64,000 nucleotides of DNA from Burhinus oedicnemus (taxonomy: Eukaryota > Chordata > Aves > Charadriiformes > Burhinidae). Under the pieces are notes generated by a model that was given only the letters and a program-made list of their open reading frames with translations, had not been told where the DNA came from and made no database searches. The stretch is from the NCBI GenBank assembly GCA_008921705.1, contig VFFE01007631.1:1903095-1967094 (forward strand). The letters run 5' to 3'. The position numbers were made by a program, and so were the translations under genes. The stretch's first letter is position 1; each line of letters starts with the position of its first letter. Shown piece by piece: positions 1 through 12,479 of the stretch.

Positions 1-1370
1 TCAAATAAAAGGTAGAGGTGGAAAACGTAGCTACTTTCCACACACTTCCTACAGCTTTTCTTATTTCCTTGGAAAAACCTCAGCATCCTGAATTTTGGAT
101 ATTTACCTCCTATCCATTCCTCTTGTATGACCCCGTTTATTTAAATATAATAATTAGTCTAAATTATGACCTGCATCATAGGATCTAAAATAACAACAGC
201 ACATCCTCTGCCTTTAAGCCAAGTAGTCATATTTTTTGTTTTGCCACCCAAATATGTGGGTGCTGTTTGGTTCTTCCCCTGTGATACACAGGCAGAGAGG
301 GGGACAAAGAAGGATGCCAGTTAGCACTGCCATGGGGATGTGGAAAGTACTGTAATTAACAGCATCAACAGCAAATGCCATCTCAATTTAGCAGTGTCCT
401 GCTGCAATCTTTTTCTGAGTCCTAATACCTCCTGATGCTGCTGCTTTCTTCCCGTGTCCGAACTTACATGGCAGGGTTTAATCTGGCTCGAAGTAGCGTT
501 TCTTTAGCATTGGATCAAAGAGGGAGAAATGAGTTAAACCTCAGCCTGCTCAAACCTGTACGTAAAGACGTGGAAGGACAGTGAGCTGGATTAACTTGGT
601 ATGTAGGTGTAATTCATAGCTGGTTCAAGTAGAACTTCTCCCATCACGCATGGGATGAGATCCCGCCTCTGAATTAGTGTTGTTATTAACAACGCTGGCT
701 CAGTTTTAGAAGGCAACATCTGAAAGTCACGCAGGGGAGCTGGCTGGCCTCTTAATTAGCTACAGAAACATGCATCAGAGATACGGCAAGGCAGGCGTGG
801 TGTCTGGTGACTTCTTGCAGTGTTATTCCCTACAGGGGGGCTTTTGTGCCCTCCTGCAGTTAATGAGATATGAGGGCCTTGACATTGACCCTGTGTTGTG
901 TTAGGGCATGGAGCAATTTGTTATGTATTTGTAGATCCCGCTTTCATTTTCTTCTTCTTAGAATGAGCTGGAAGCTCTGTAAAGGGCTGTCAGAAAATGA
1001 TGGTTGATGGTAAGCACTGTTGTATAGTTAAGCAATCATTTTCTTCTATTTTCTTCTTCATCCCACCATTTTACAAACATCTAATAGCAACAGAGAGAGG
1101 TATAGGTTTGCAAAGTTATTTGCGGAGATTACTGCAGATCCTGCAGTGAAAGTATGCCGTTATTCAACTAGTTTGCATTCTTTAAATGTCCTAGATTTGT
1201 TGCTACAGGAGTGGGAGGAGAAGATTTTACAGCAGGACCTCCTGTATTCTTTTAAGGACCATTCCTCTGTATTTGAAGTAAAACCCTATGCCTTTCTGGT
1301 TGTATGTTAATAAACTCCTAGCAAATTGTATGATTTTAGTTTAGGCAGAATTTATGGCAAGACATGATTT

Positions 1371-1385
1371 GGGGGGCGGGGGGGG
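1371..1385 (+). repeat. G-tract (G6-C-G8)
   Basis: Six G, one C, then eight G within intron 1. It is a simple-sequence run with limited G-quadruplex potential. Confidence 0.8.
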
Positions 1386-2643
1386 ATTGTCCATCTTGAG
1401 GAATGCCTTTCAGGTGAAAGAGTTCTGCTAAAATCAGAGGCCAGTTTCCTTTTATCAGGCCATGCATCGATTACCTGCTCCGAATGCTGTAAACATAAAT
1501 CCTTTCCAGAAACAGTTTCATTCACCCTCGTGAGGCTGTCTGTCAAGTCTTTGGTAACATATACTTGTTACCTTAGAAACTTGGAGGCATTAAACGGATG
1601 TCTAGGAGAGAACAACATTACAGATCCCACAGGGCCATTTTGTTTTCCTCTAATGACAGGGAGTATCTCCTACCAGGAGGAGCAGTTTCTGGTTTTGCAT
1701 GTGATGCAAAATACCGTTACAGAATTTCAGATTACTAAATGAGACTTGACTGGAATTTGAACGGGCACTAACTTACTAACTGAACATATATTTGCAAGTC
1801 TCTTGTAATTTTGCACCCGTGGGAGAGACGAACCAAAAAGGACTGTTTTTTCTAGCTCTAGCAGAAATGAAAATTAGGATTCAACTTGCAAAGCCAAAGT
1901 TGCATCGTCCCCCTCGTGCAGATCAAAATGAAGATGAGTTCAAGAGAAGGCCAAGGGAAGAATTTTACTTCCATGTATAGTTTGATTTTGTAAAATATCA
2001 GTCTTAATTCTATAAAATCAAAGTTAGCTGATTTCTTCAAAAAAAATTTCTTTCGTTTTTTAAAGATTGCACTTACTCAGCACCATCTAGTGGACTGACT
2101 GCTATTGTCATTTAGAAAACAGATGGTCTTCATAAACCATATAGCAAATTAGAGCATGCAATCCTTGCAGTCTGAATAGTGTACCTAAAGTATGTTTGTG
2201 ACTAATTATACACCAGAGTCAGAAGAACATTCGCAATTGTTTAGTTGAAAAGGAGCGGAGCGAAGGAAAGAAAGTTTGATACGTGCGGGTGGTGGTGCCT
2301 GTTATCCCCTTCATTCCTTCAGCCCGTTGAGCTCCAGCCTGCTTGCCTACTTCTCTGCCTTTACTGTGTGGTACCAACCAGGTTGTAAGTGTCTCTAAGG
2401 AAGGATTTTGGAATACTATTTCTTTGTGCAGTACCACATGGCACAAATCACAGCCTCATTTGTCACTGTGATACAAATGATAAATACAAGCTGGTGCTAA
2501 CAGTGAGCTCTGAAGTCCTCGCCTGAGGAAAATGCTCTGGAGTCTTTCTAATTTAAATTTTAGGCAAGGAATTCAGTGTTTGGCTCGTTGAAAAGGCATG
2601 ATTTTGTTCAAAGAAAAATAAAAAATCCCTTGGGAAAACCTCC

Positions 2644-2671
2644 CTATAGAGTGCACATATGCACTCTATAG
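2644..2671. repeat. Perfect inverted repeat, 12-bp arms, 4-nt loop
   Basis: The left arm 2644-2655 (CTATAGAGTGCA) is exactly complementary to 2660-2671, with CATA between. It lies in intron 1 and is too short for a miRNA precursor. No function is assigned. Confidence 0.85.
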
Positions 2672-3933
2672 AATTGCCAGGTCATGCCAGCAGCTGCCTC
2701 AGGACTCGGGAAAAGATAAGGGGTCTGTGGCTCAGGTCTTTGGGGGCACATGTGAACAGGTTTGCTTTTTCCAGCTCTAGCAAGAAGGGCTGAATCTCTG
2801 GAAAAATGAATGTCTCTAGAAGGCCCGGATGTTTCTGCGGCCGTGGCTACATCACCGGCATGCTACTGCTCTCTCTTAAATAAGATTTCTTTGGCAGCAA
2901 GCCCTTAATTTTGCAGCTCCAGCTGCAAAAGAAGAGAGAGCCAAGGGGGACATCCTGAGGCTCTGGGCAGAAGACCCTGACAAGAGCCACAGACACGGGG
3001 GAGAGAGCAGACAGACAGCGCGCTCGCTCAGTGACACCAGGCGAGCACCAGAGGCAGGACCTCCCTCCAGTGTAAGGAGCAGCAAAGCATCACTGAGAGC
3101 AGGGGGAACTATGGAAAACAGGAGCAAAGCAAAGTTGCATTATAGCAAATGCACCAAGTTGTAATATCTTCCCCTTTAAACTTCCTTGAGTTTCAACATT
3201 TCATCACTTTAGGATCAGTTGGTTTTGTTCCGTTCACATGTTTTGGACAAGGAAAGTAAGTGGGTCAGTTTTATTCTGTAAATTTATATGCATTAGCACA
3301 ATAACATTGTGCTGAGGTTTCCAAAAAAGCTATTCTTAAATAATTCATAGAAGCATTTCACTTCATTTTTCCAAAATCTAAATATGCAGACTGGTTTGTT
3401 TCCCAGGTTTAAGGGAACCTAGCATTTAAATAACATTCTCCTTTCTTCCTTTTCTAAGTTTTTAATGTAGTGCAGCAGTCAGAATATCACTTGTCAGCTG
3501 GCCTCCTCACAATGTTGCATTGTAATGTAATCTCTCTGGGCAGAAGTGGCTAATTTTTCAGATGAAGAAAATAAAGGTTTAGGGATTTTCCTTTTCAGTT
3601 TTAAAGTTTGAGACAGTAGCTGTGGATACTGATTGTAGTGTACGTGTTCATCCGGTTGAGCGGGTGCAGTCCTGTTTGAAAATCCACTTGTCTCCCACTG
3701 ACACCAGCAGGAAACGTGGATCTGAAAAAAGTTATCATGTTTAAGCAAACAAATTTAGTGACAGGGATCCTGTTTTGTTAGAGGTTTGGGGATAAATCCT
3801 ACATGCTGGAAAATAACTATTTGCAAAGGAGGTGGCTCTGCTTTTGTAGTGGCTGTGAACCAAACATTAGCTAGCATATGGGAATTCAAGAAAACACTTA
3901 AAATTGTTTCCTCTCTTTCTGTTTCTCCTCTAG

Positions 3934-4034
3934 CTCTGGGATTGTACACAGTAAATGCAGTATATGGAGATACTATTACTATGCCTTGTCGTCTAGAAGT
4001 ACCAGATGGTCTCATGTTTGGGAAATGGAAATAT
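3934..4034 (+). CDS. ALCAM: ALCAM exon 2: start of mature chain, first half of Ig V domain D1
   Basis: 101 nt, entered in phase 1 (first codon split with exon 1) and ending in phase 0. It encodes residues 1-34, reading LGLYTVNAVYGDT through FGKWKY. C19, in MPCRLEV, is the first cysteine of the D1 disulphide, and GKWKY is the conserved strand-C segment with its tryptophan. The acceptor TAG ends at 3933 and the donor GTAAGT begins at 4035. In human the mature protein begins at a Trp in GWYTVN; here the codon at that position is TTG (Leu4). The open frame continues leftward into the intron, but the acceptor and the protein match fix this exon start. Confidence 0.97.
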
Positions 4035-6741
4035 GTAAGTATATCTTATCTTTACATTCATTAGAGCTGGTATAAGATGATGTGTATTTTTTGTGTGTGC
4101 GATTGCAAGACTCCAATCGATAGGATTTCTGCCTTGGATACAAAGACATTTATTCTTGTGTTTGTAAGACTGCAAGATTCCAATCTGCATAATTTCTGCC
4201 AAGCATGGATTAGAGGTTTGAGGAATTAATCTCATTGTTCAAGAGAAATAATTATTTGGGAGTTCTCTGCCAACCTGTATTAGAGATCTGGCATGTTACC
4301 CAGTGGTGTCTCGCTCGCTTGACGGAGCCATCGTTGTACATCTGAATACTTTGGAGGCGGGCTGCCTGAAGCAGGGTGTGCTTCCTCCCTGGGAAAGCCC
4401 TGTCCCCAGGTCTGGTTCATCTGACAGTCGCTCAATACTGTTTCATGCTTCAGTGCGTTTTATGCACAGCAAAGAAGAGGGCAGAGCCGACCTTAGTAGA
4501 GTCGCTAGTGGTTTCACTCTCCTGTTTCTGGGGCGCAGAGAACAGAGGGGCACGGCAAAAACACTGGTGCTCTCTTGGTCATCTCAGTCAGCCTGCGGTA
4601 GGAGCACCACAGGATGCGCTGCTTCTGTATGTGATTGGTATCCCAAGCCAAAAGAAGAATAAGCATATCAAAGTCAAATGAAACCTGAAAGGATACGTGG
4701 AAAAAAGTGCCAGGAGAGCAAGACCCTTCTGCTGCTCAGACTGACATTGGGACAACTGTTTTTCCTGCTTCTGCAAAGTTCATCTAAATCTCCTCTCATG
4801 CTCAAACCGAAATGTTACCAGTAATAACAGGTGATTTCTAATCTTGACAGTGGATTTAAAATTATGTAGTTCTCCCTCTCTCTTTAAATGGTATCCACTG
4901 GCCTATTTTACAGCAGACTGGTCTGCCATTGGGGATGTTTTATAATCCCCTGGCTCCTTCCCTTGTAGCTGGGAGATTGCAGCTTTTGCAGCCGTCATCC
5001 ACTCAAGAGTTCCTGCTCCGCAAACACGTTTTGGGAAATGAAGTCAGAAGTCTGTGGAGAACATGTCCCTAAAAGGGACAGTGAATCTGGTTCATATAAA
5101 TCCATCAGTATGGAGATGCAAGGCTATTTGGAGAAAAAGAAATGCATTATCTTTTTCCAGTGCATTTGGATTGCTCATCTCAGACAACTACCAGGCAGCA
5201 CATGGAGATGTTATAGCTTCTTCTGAATGGAAAGGGACATGAAACTTGACGTGCAAAAAAGCCCATCCATTTTTAAGTCTATGAAATTGTTGACAGAGCC
5301 CATGTAACCAAGTGCAAGTGATACCCATTCTCCCAGGGCAGCTCCCAGCATGGCAACGCTTGTTTTTAACAGGGGAGGGAGAGTTGGTTTAGGTTTCTTT
5401 TGGTGGGGTGGTTATTTCATTGGAAGAAGGAGGGACTCTGTTTTCTGCTGTGCTGCCTCAGGAGCAGCAGTTCGGGTTGCTGGGGAGGCCGGGGGCGCAG
5501 GGAGACTTGCACCATGGCAGGTGTTGCTTCCCTGCAGCATCTACCTGCACGTGCTCGCACGCTGGGTAGGCTCACGGAGTTAAGAGCGTGTTTGCGCTTG
5601 ACAGCCAACTTCGCCTTGTATTGAGTCAAGGCAAAGCCGCTTTCCTGTGTGAGAGACGTCTGTAGTAATCCGAGAGTTAAAAGCGGGAGAGGGAGAAAGA
5701 CTATAAGGGAATTTCAACTTCACGTTAGGCTGTTGCCTCCTGCTCCCTGCCTGGCTCCGACACCACTCATCTCTTGTCACAGCATCGTCGTGCTTTTGTG
5801 GGCTCTGCAGTCACGCTGAGGCATTGTGCTGGGAACGCTACTCGCATCAGTGCTGCAAGGTGCAAGGGATAAAAGGGAACGAAAACCTCTTCCAGCCCCC
5901 AGCACGATACTGAACATAAAGATGGAGTCAACCTTTCACCTCACTCTATTTAAAGGCAGACAGTGTCTGTCCCTGCTCGGGGCCGGGGAGGGGGAGCGGG
6001 GAATGAAATCCTGCAGAACGCAGCCTGTAACTTTGTGTCTCATAAAAATAAATTTTTGATATGGCAGGTTTGTGCAAGGCTGTCAACTTTGTATTCCTCC
6101 TTAGGATGGCAACTGCATACTTATTAATATAAGCAGGATGTCTCGAAAATGATATTTTGCAGATTATCCTGAGATGCATAAATAACAATATTTGATTGTA
6201 TGTATATTCCCATGCCGCAAGCTCTTGGATCCTTTAAAAACAAAGGAAAAAAAAAGCTAAAAACTAATTTAGAATAAAATAGGCAGTTATGCCTGATTAA
6301 ATCCTGCATTTGGAATGAAGTCTGAATATCCCACACAAACAATATGAATATGTAAAACAATTGTGGGAAAAAAAAGGAAACTGAAGCTTTTGAGCCTAGC
6401 TCACGAATGCGTCTATTTCAAACACTTTTTCATACACAGAGGCAGGTGGTGCCAGAACCACCAGCCTTCATCAGAGAAAACCCTATGCTGTGCTGAGATT
6501 GAGCCAAAGGATTGAAATTATTTCTACTGGTGATATTCTTAATGTGTACCACGGCAATCTTAAACTAGCTCTTGTATTACACTGTGTTTCTTGTTTGTAC
6601 AGCAGAAATTAATCAGGAAAAAAGCCATCTGATGTAGTTTTCAGATTTTTTTTAAATTATGGGTTTGTTCCAATTGCAGATCTTCAGGAACTTCTAAATG
6701 AGTGTTCATGCAAAATAGAGGTGTTTATCCTTTTATTATAG
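4035..6741 (+). other. ALCAM intron 2
   Basis: 2.7 kb, GT-AG. It starts with an imperfect 67-bp tandem duplication (about 4085-4218) and has a GC-richer stretch at about 5340-5820. Short open frames there show no protein resemblance. No other gene seen. Confidence 0.85.
4085..4218 (+). repeat. Imperfect 67-bp tandem duplication
   Basis: TGCAAGA recurs at 4104 and 4171. Positions 4111-4133 resemble 4178-4200 with a few substitutions, at a constant 67-bp offset. The second copy decays after about 4210, so the right edge is approximate. It begins about 50 bp beyond the exon 2 donor. Confidence 0.65.
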
Positions 6742-6961
6742 GAAATGCCAAATGGATCTCCAGTATTTATTGCCTTCAGATCATCAACAAAAAAAAATGT
6801 ACAGTATGATGATGTACCAGACTACAAAGACAGGTTGAGTCTCTCAGAAAACTATACGTTATCCATCAAGAATGCAAGAATCAGTGATGAAAAGAGATTT
6901 GTATGTATGCTAGTTACAGAAGATGATGTTTCTGAAGAGCCAACGATAGTCAAAGTCTTCA
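6742..6961 (+). CDS. ALCAM: ALCAM exon 3: second half of Ig domain D1
   Basis: 220 nt, phase 0 to phase 1, encoding residues 35-107 and the first base of codon 108. It carries SPVFIAFRSSTKK, the acidic QYDDVPDY segment, sequon N71 (NYT) and the closing cysteine C89 in RFVCMLV. D1 is the distal V-type domain that makes homophilic trans contacts and binds CD6 in characterised ALCAM proteins. The acceptor is ...TTATAG and the donor is GTAAGT at 6962. Reading on into the intron adds only Ser-Lys before a stop at 6968-6970. Confidence 0.97.
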
Positions 6962-9900
6962 GTAAGTAAATCTAGTTGTTACTACCATTAACATTCATCA
7001 GCATCTGAATTGTAAATTATGGAAACTTTTGTTTAAGGGAAAGATTAAAGCCAAGATAGTAAGTTTGGCTGAGTAAATTACTAAGACTAGCAAATTTCTG
7101 CAGCTTTCAAAAATGTGATCTACTGGTGGCATTTACGTAACAGGACTGCCTGCACTTGCAGTTTATTCATGATAAGTGCTGGCTCAAAGAGAATTTTAGG
7201 CTTTGATAATGACTCACTTATGTGATGTCATTTGGCCTTGGAAATGAAAAATGTAAAATTAGCACTGACTATTTTCCATTTGTTCTCGGAGCAAATTTTC
7301 CTGCAGGAGGGAAGCATTAACTGTGTGCGGTCTGCAGGATTAGATCAGTGGAGAGGTTTAAACCAGCTCCGAGCAACTGGTATGCAACGGTATGAACTGT
7401 GAGTGAGCGAGAGGCCGGAAAACGAGTTGCTAGCCCCAAATGCTTATTTTTGTCCCCTGCTGAGCTATCAGGAGGAAGACCGGTCTGCTGTTCCGTGTTA
7501 GAGCACAGCAAAGTTTATTTGCGTTTGATATCGCTACAAACGGATGGCAAGGCTGATCCATGGTCCGAACCCCAGTGCTCTGGGGCGCAGTCCTGCTCTG
7601 AGCTCGCACAAGAGCGTGGACAAACCTGGCCGCCTCCTGATGCTGCTTCAGAGCAGACGGGTCATCAGTCCTTCACGCCCTGACTCGGCTTTCGGAGGCC
7701 CCCGTTACTGCTTTTCAGGGGTACAGGTCTGCCGAGGCTAAGGTTAGTGTTTGTAAACGCTGCCCTGTGACTGCAGCGGGGATGTCTCTCAGCTTCTTTG
7801 CGTTTTTACGTGGCTTTGCTTGGCCTTTGCCGCTCTTCAGATGCAGATTTACACGGTCAAAGTCAGTCTCTGTTGTGGGAACGCGTTGCATGCAGGGATG
7901 GGCGGTTTGCAACAGATCACACCGCTGCTTGAAAAACATGAATTCATGTTTTGGAAGGGCACCCTTACCCTTCTCTTAGGGAGAAGGTGTCAGGGAGTCG
8001 TCGGTGTTGTCTAGGCAGAAGTTTTTCAGTGGTGTAAATCCGTCAAGAGCAATTCCTTTCCCTCGTTTAACTTTCCATTTGACTGCAAGAACAATTGAAT
8101 TAATGACAACAGGGAGGAGTGTGCTCAGCACACATAGTAAACACAGCACTTCAAAGGAAATGATAAAGAATTACCATGTTTACTTACTGCACAGCAGTAA
8201 ATATGTAGATGAGACAGTAGTATATGGTGAAACAAAATGCTAAGTGCTTGAATTACTGTGTACTGTACTAAATATTAACACAATGCTAACTCAGCCATGG
8301 AGCACAGCTTGTATGTTTTATTGTATGTATTAATACTAATAGAGAAAGCTTCTATTTACTGAGGAAGATAAGAATAGAGGATGCCACGCATGTAATATGG
8401 CTGACTTAGCATTGCAAGAAGAAATTACCTTTGCAGTTTTTCATTTTGAGTTCACAACTTTATTTAGGGTTCTCTTAATGTTTCTTTGCGTTTTAACTTT
8501 CTTGAGTCTGATTTTTGGGGGTTCATTTTTTGTTCTTGCTCGCTTGTTCTAATTACGAAAGGCTTAAGAGTAGCCTGCAAGCTTCATTTATTTAACCAGT
8601 AGAGTTTCTAACTCATTGAACAGAGATACAGAGCTAGGCTTGCAGCAGTGTGAACCCTCATAAACCAGAAGTCTTACGTACCTGAAACTCAGCTGTATCT
8701 CACAAGTTGTGACGGAAGCTGGGTTTCACTGCAGCTTGTCATGTCCTCAGCTGTGCTACCTGATTAACTCAGAACTAACGAGCTCAAATGGCTCATTGCA
8801 CAGGTACCACCTGCTAGTCTCACTTGCTGGACTACTCAAACAAGCTCTACCCGCTTTCCAGATGGATCCTGTCAGCATCTTTTTTCTGGAATTAAATGGC
8901 CAGTTTACAAAGCGGCACAGCCCAGCAGACATGAGCTGTTGTCCTGCTACACTGATACTTGGCTTTTGCAGGCAGTGAGCTCTTTTCCCCTCTATTACAG
9001 AGCCCATATAGAGTCGCAAAGTACACTGGCAAGCTCTTAAGCCGAGAGATAAGCAGTGTGCTGAAGTTGCAAACCCACCAAAGTGGGCTCTGCTGCTGCC
9101 AAGTTTAAAATTTCTTCTCGCTTCGGACGCTGAGCTAGTAAATGCCAAATAACTCTTCTGTAGTGAATTACCTTGGTGCAGGTGCTGCGGCTGTGGGGAT
9201 CTGGCAGCGAGCGTTCCCTTTCGGAGGCTGCTCTCAGGGAGCAGGTGGTGGCCACTCAACGGGAGCGCCTGCTCGGTCACCAGAGCACTCAAAATAGGCA
9301 CAGGGGCCACCGAGCAGGAGGTCCTCTCCTTCCCTCAGGGCGGTCCAAAGCATAAAGTAGGTCTTCTCAAACCAGTCCTCCTGGGGGAGATGAGAGATGA
9401 AAGGAAGACAAGCTGAGGTGGGGGACGGCGTTGTGGTTTGGTCGGCTGGGAACTGACAGGCAGCCAACTATGCCTGTTTATGGGACCTGAAAATCTGAAC
9501 CAGAAGGCCTGTTAATGGTCTTGTAAAACCTCATTTGCTTGAATTGACACAGAAATGTTTTGTCCTTGTCAGGTTCTTACAGAAAAGAGGCTAACCTTTT
9601 TCCTTGAAAACTAACGAAAGAGACATAAACATGCATGTATCTTTAAAAAAAAAAAAATTAGTCCTTTGAAGAAATTGTGATGGTTTTGGTGTATAGCTTT
9701 GACTGTTTCTTTTGTTTGTTTTTGGTTTTTACCACAAAGTTGTTTGAAAATGCCAAACGAATAGCTTCTTTTATTGCCTTTCATTTTCCCTTTTGAGCTG
9801 TCCGTGTTCCGTCCTGGCATGGGCTTCCAGAAGAATATCTGTACGTTTGTGTGCACGCGCACACAGAGCGAATGGATTGTTGTGGAAACGTGTAGGCTTC

Positions 9901-10966
9901 CTATCTTTGCGACAGCAGGAGCAGTACACCTGCACATTAGTAACTTCATCAGTGCGTAGGGATTTTGGCAAGATGGTGTGAAGTTCACTTTGGGCTGGGA
10001 CTACTGACATACATAATTTCATAGGGAACTCGATTTGGGAAAAAGAGTCTGTAAACTGACATGGTTAAGGATGTTTCAGTCTGTAAAAGTATGTAATATG
10101 TGTGTTTATTTAAGCAGCATAGCTAGGGTGTAGAGGCTTTCTTCAACTGTATAAACATTGATTTATTACCCCCTCCCCCCCTTCCCTTCTTTTAAAATTG
10201 TGGGGAAAACTGTCTCTTTTGGAGATAAAAATTTGCATTCCGGGCTTCAGGCCAAACTGTTTTAACAGACAAGTTATATAGTCTCTAGAAAGTAGTTTTT
10301 TATGATGGAAACACTGATAGATCCTCCACTTTGGCAAGCTAAGAGGTCCATCTACCATAATAAAAGTAAATAAGAAGACATACTGGGCACTGAAGAAAAA
10401 GTTTATTTTTTTTAAGAGAGTCATAACTAACTCAGAATCAGTTAAAGTAATTACACTGATCTCTGTCATCTGAATTTCTTAAATGTAACAGTCCCAGTTA
10501 GGAAAAATAAACATTAGAAGAATGATTAGGTTGAATTTGTTCCTTTATAATGTGACAGCTCAGCTACAGTAATATCCACAGGAAAGCTGCTTCTCTGTTG
10601 CTATAGTTTCTGTACCTTCTCCAGCACATGTATCATATAAATCATATAGATCAGGTCAGGTTCTTTCCTCCCAGGTGCTGAACTAGTCTGCCTGGCTAAA
10701 ATAGATACTGTCAGAATGAATGGAATTCATTATGGAAGGTATTGACAAATTTTAAGGTGATGGTTTTTCCTTTTTAATAGGTTTGCTAATATTGATGTAG
10801 AAGTATCTTGCTTTTCCTTCTTCTAATGGCAAAGCATAGGGAAGACTATACCAGGGTAGATTGTTCTATTTAGTCTCAAAGTCCATGTATCTTTTAGTAA
10901 CTTACTGTTTTTCATACAGCTGTTTGTGCTCCCTTCACTAGTACTTTTATCCTATTTATGTTTTAG
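6962..10966 (+). other. ALCAM intron 3
   Basis: 4.0 kb, GT-AG. GC-richer patches at about 7320-7740 and 8700-9460 contain long chance open frames, the largest on the minus strand at 8756-9310. I recognise no exon, RNA gene or mobile element. Confidence 0.85.
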
Positions 10967-11031
10967 AACAACCCTCTCAACCAGAAATCTTACATCAAGC
11001 AGACTTCCTAGAAACAGAGAAGCTACAAATG
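10967..11031 (+). CDS. ALCAM: ALCAM exon 4: D1-D2 linker and start of Ig domain D2
   Basis: 65 nt, phase 1 to phase 0. It completes codon 108 (K) and encodes residues to 129, reading QPSQPEILHQADFLETEKLQM. This matches the human segment beginning KQPSKPEIV. The acceptor is TTTTAG at 10961-10966 and the donor is GTAAGA at 11032. It contains no cysteine. Confidence 0.96.
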
Positions 11032-11449
11032 GTAAGAGCAGCATTCTCCCTCAAAGTTACGTGCCTGATGGCTGCCTGAAGTCCCTTTACAGTCAAGACG
11101 GAGAGAGGTGATGGACTGAGGCTCAGAGAGGGTGCGTGCGTGCACATCTGCCTGTGAGAGATCATGGTCTATAGCCAGGCTGAGTGCAGGGGAGCTCCCT
11201 TGCAACTACTGTATTAGCCCTGCCTGATCCTGCAAATAGGGGACCATCCCGATTTTAGACCCACCACTGAACCCTCTTCCAAATTGTACCTAAGCGTCCC
11301 TGATGGGATGTGTCCTGCTTTCAAAAAAATGGCTGGGGCTAAGCATTTGAACTTTCTAGGAATCTTTACCCAAAGCAGCATAACTGAAAACAAAATTATG
11401 TTAAAACATAATAGAGAAAAACAGTGACTAATTCCTATCTGTTTTGCAG
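11032..11449 (+). other. ALCAM intron 4
   Basis: 418 bp with a GTAAGA donor and a TTTTGCAG acceptor. No other feature seen. Confidence 0.9.
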
Positions 11450-11537
11450 CTTGGGGAGTGCGTTGCAAGAGATAGTTATCCCGAAGGCAATGTTACGTGG
11501 TACAAAAATGGGAGAGTTCTGCAGCCCTTGGAAGAAG
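11450..11537 (+). CDS. ALCAM: ALCAM exon 5: Ig domain D2, first cysteine
   Basis: 88 nt, phase 0 to phase 1, residues 130-158. C133 (LGEC) is the first D2 cysteine. Sequon N143 (NVT) precedes W146 in TWYKNGRVL, the strand-C tryptophan. The human counterpart reads LGDCISEDSYPDGNITWYRNG. The donor is GTACGT at 11538. D2 is the second V-type domain. Confidence 0.96.
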
Positions 11538-12296
11538 GTACGTTTCAGTAATGGCCAATGTCCCTGACTCCACAGACAGGTGTATGCATGAAGAACTGTG
11601 CTTATAAGAGTTGCTTGGCTTTAATGTACTGTTCCTTTGAAGAAGACTATTCATATGGAAAGATGAAACTGGAAGGAAACTTCTAGGCTTTTCAGAGCAC
11701 CCAAGCTATGCCATATAATCTCTCTCTTTCCGTTCCACCTTTAAAACCGCATCAGGGGGATGAGGGTTGCCTTTGTTAATGCTATTGCAAAGCTAGTCTT
11801 GAGTTTCACACTTGTCCAATATTGTCTTTTGGACCATGCAGATCATCATCTCCTTATACAGGTATTTATTTTCCAGGATATTTAGGGAGAATTTTTTTTC
11901 CCCTCCCTTTCAAATTTGATTTTGACAGGCTGATCAGACCACAATATTTTACCTTCCATAAAACAGAGAATGTTTACAAAATTAAGTTATAAATGTGATC
12001 CTAAAAATTGGTTTTGCCAGCATTTTTGAGGCCTTCTTTCTGTGACACCAGTTTGCAATTAGGTGTTTTGGGGTTTTTTTTATTTGATTTAAAATGTACA
12101 GTATGTGGGGAGTATGTTGTTGATAAAATGTTCCTGGTATATGTTAGTGGCAATACTAGACGAAAACCGTTTGTACAGTCTCTTGGGTAATTTGTCATGT
12201 TTGCAGCCTGATAACAAATACAGAGCAGGCAACAAAATGTAGGAAGAAGGTTGTAAATTCTGTCTGTGTGACACTGAAATAGTATTTCCTTTTCAG
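11538..12296 (+). other. ALCAM intron 5
   Basis: 759 bp, GT-AG, T-rich. Nothing else recognised. Confidence 0.9.
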
Positions 12297-12479
12297 TTGT
12301 GGTCATAAATTTGCAAAAGATTGTGAACAAATCAACTGGACTCTTCACCATGACATCATCTCTTCAGTACATGCCAACAAAGGAAGATTCAAATGCCAAG
12401 TTTTCTTGCGTTGTGACATATTACGGACCATCTGGCCAGAAAACAATACAGTCTGAACCAGTTGTCTTCGATGTTCACT
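12297..12479 (+). CDS. ALCAM: ALCAM exon 6: remainder of Ig domain D2
   Basis: 183 nt, phase 1 to phase 1, residues 159-219. It carries sequon N169 (NKS), the SLQYMPTKED strand, closing cysteine C196 in FSCVVTYYGPSGQKT, and the D2-D3 hinge ending VVFDVH. The acceptor is CTTTTCAG and the donor is GTAAGT at 12480. The YYGPSGQKTI stretch is identical to the human protein as I remember it. Confidence 0.97.

Larger units (their letters stand above)
1..3933 (+). other. ALCAM intron 1, 3' part
   Basis: Unique AT-rich intronic sequence ending in a good acceptor: a pyrimidine tract at about 3909-3930, then TAG at 3931-3933. I see no exon or gene. It contains a G-rich run at 1371-1385 and a perfect 12-bp-arm inverted repeat at 2644-2671. 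Intron 1 is very long in human ALCAM, so the promoter may be far upstream. Confidence 0.8.

Noticed and set aside
2876..3127. Minus-strand 83-codon frame with a hydrophobic start resembling a signal peptide
   Set aside because: Leu/Ser-rich composition from purine-rich + strand DNA; no continuation, splice context or known match.
8756..9310. 184-codon open frame on the minus strand in intron 3
   Set aside because: It lies in a GC-rich patch where stops are rare. It shows no recognisable domain or protein resemblance and overlaps competing open frames on both strands.
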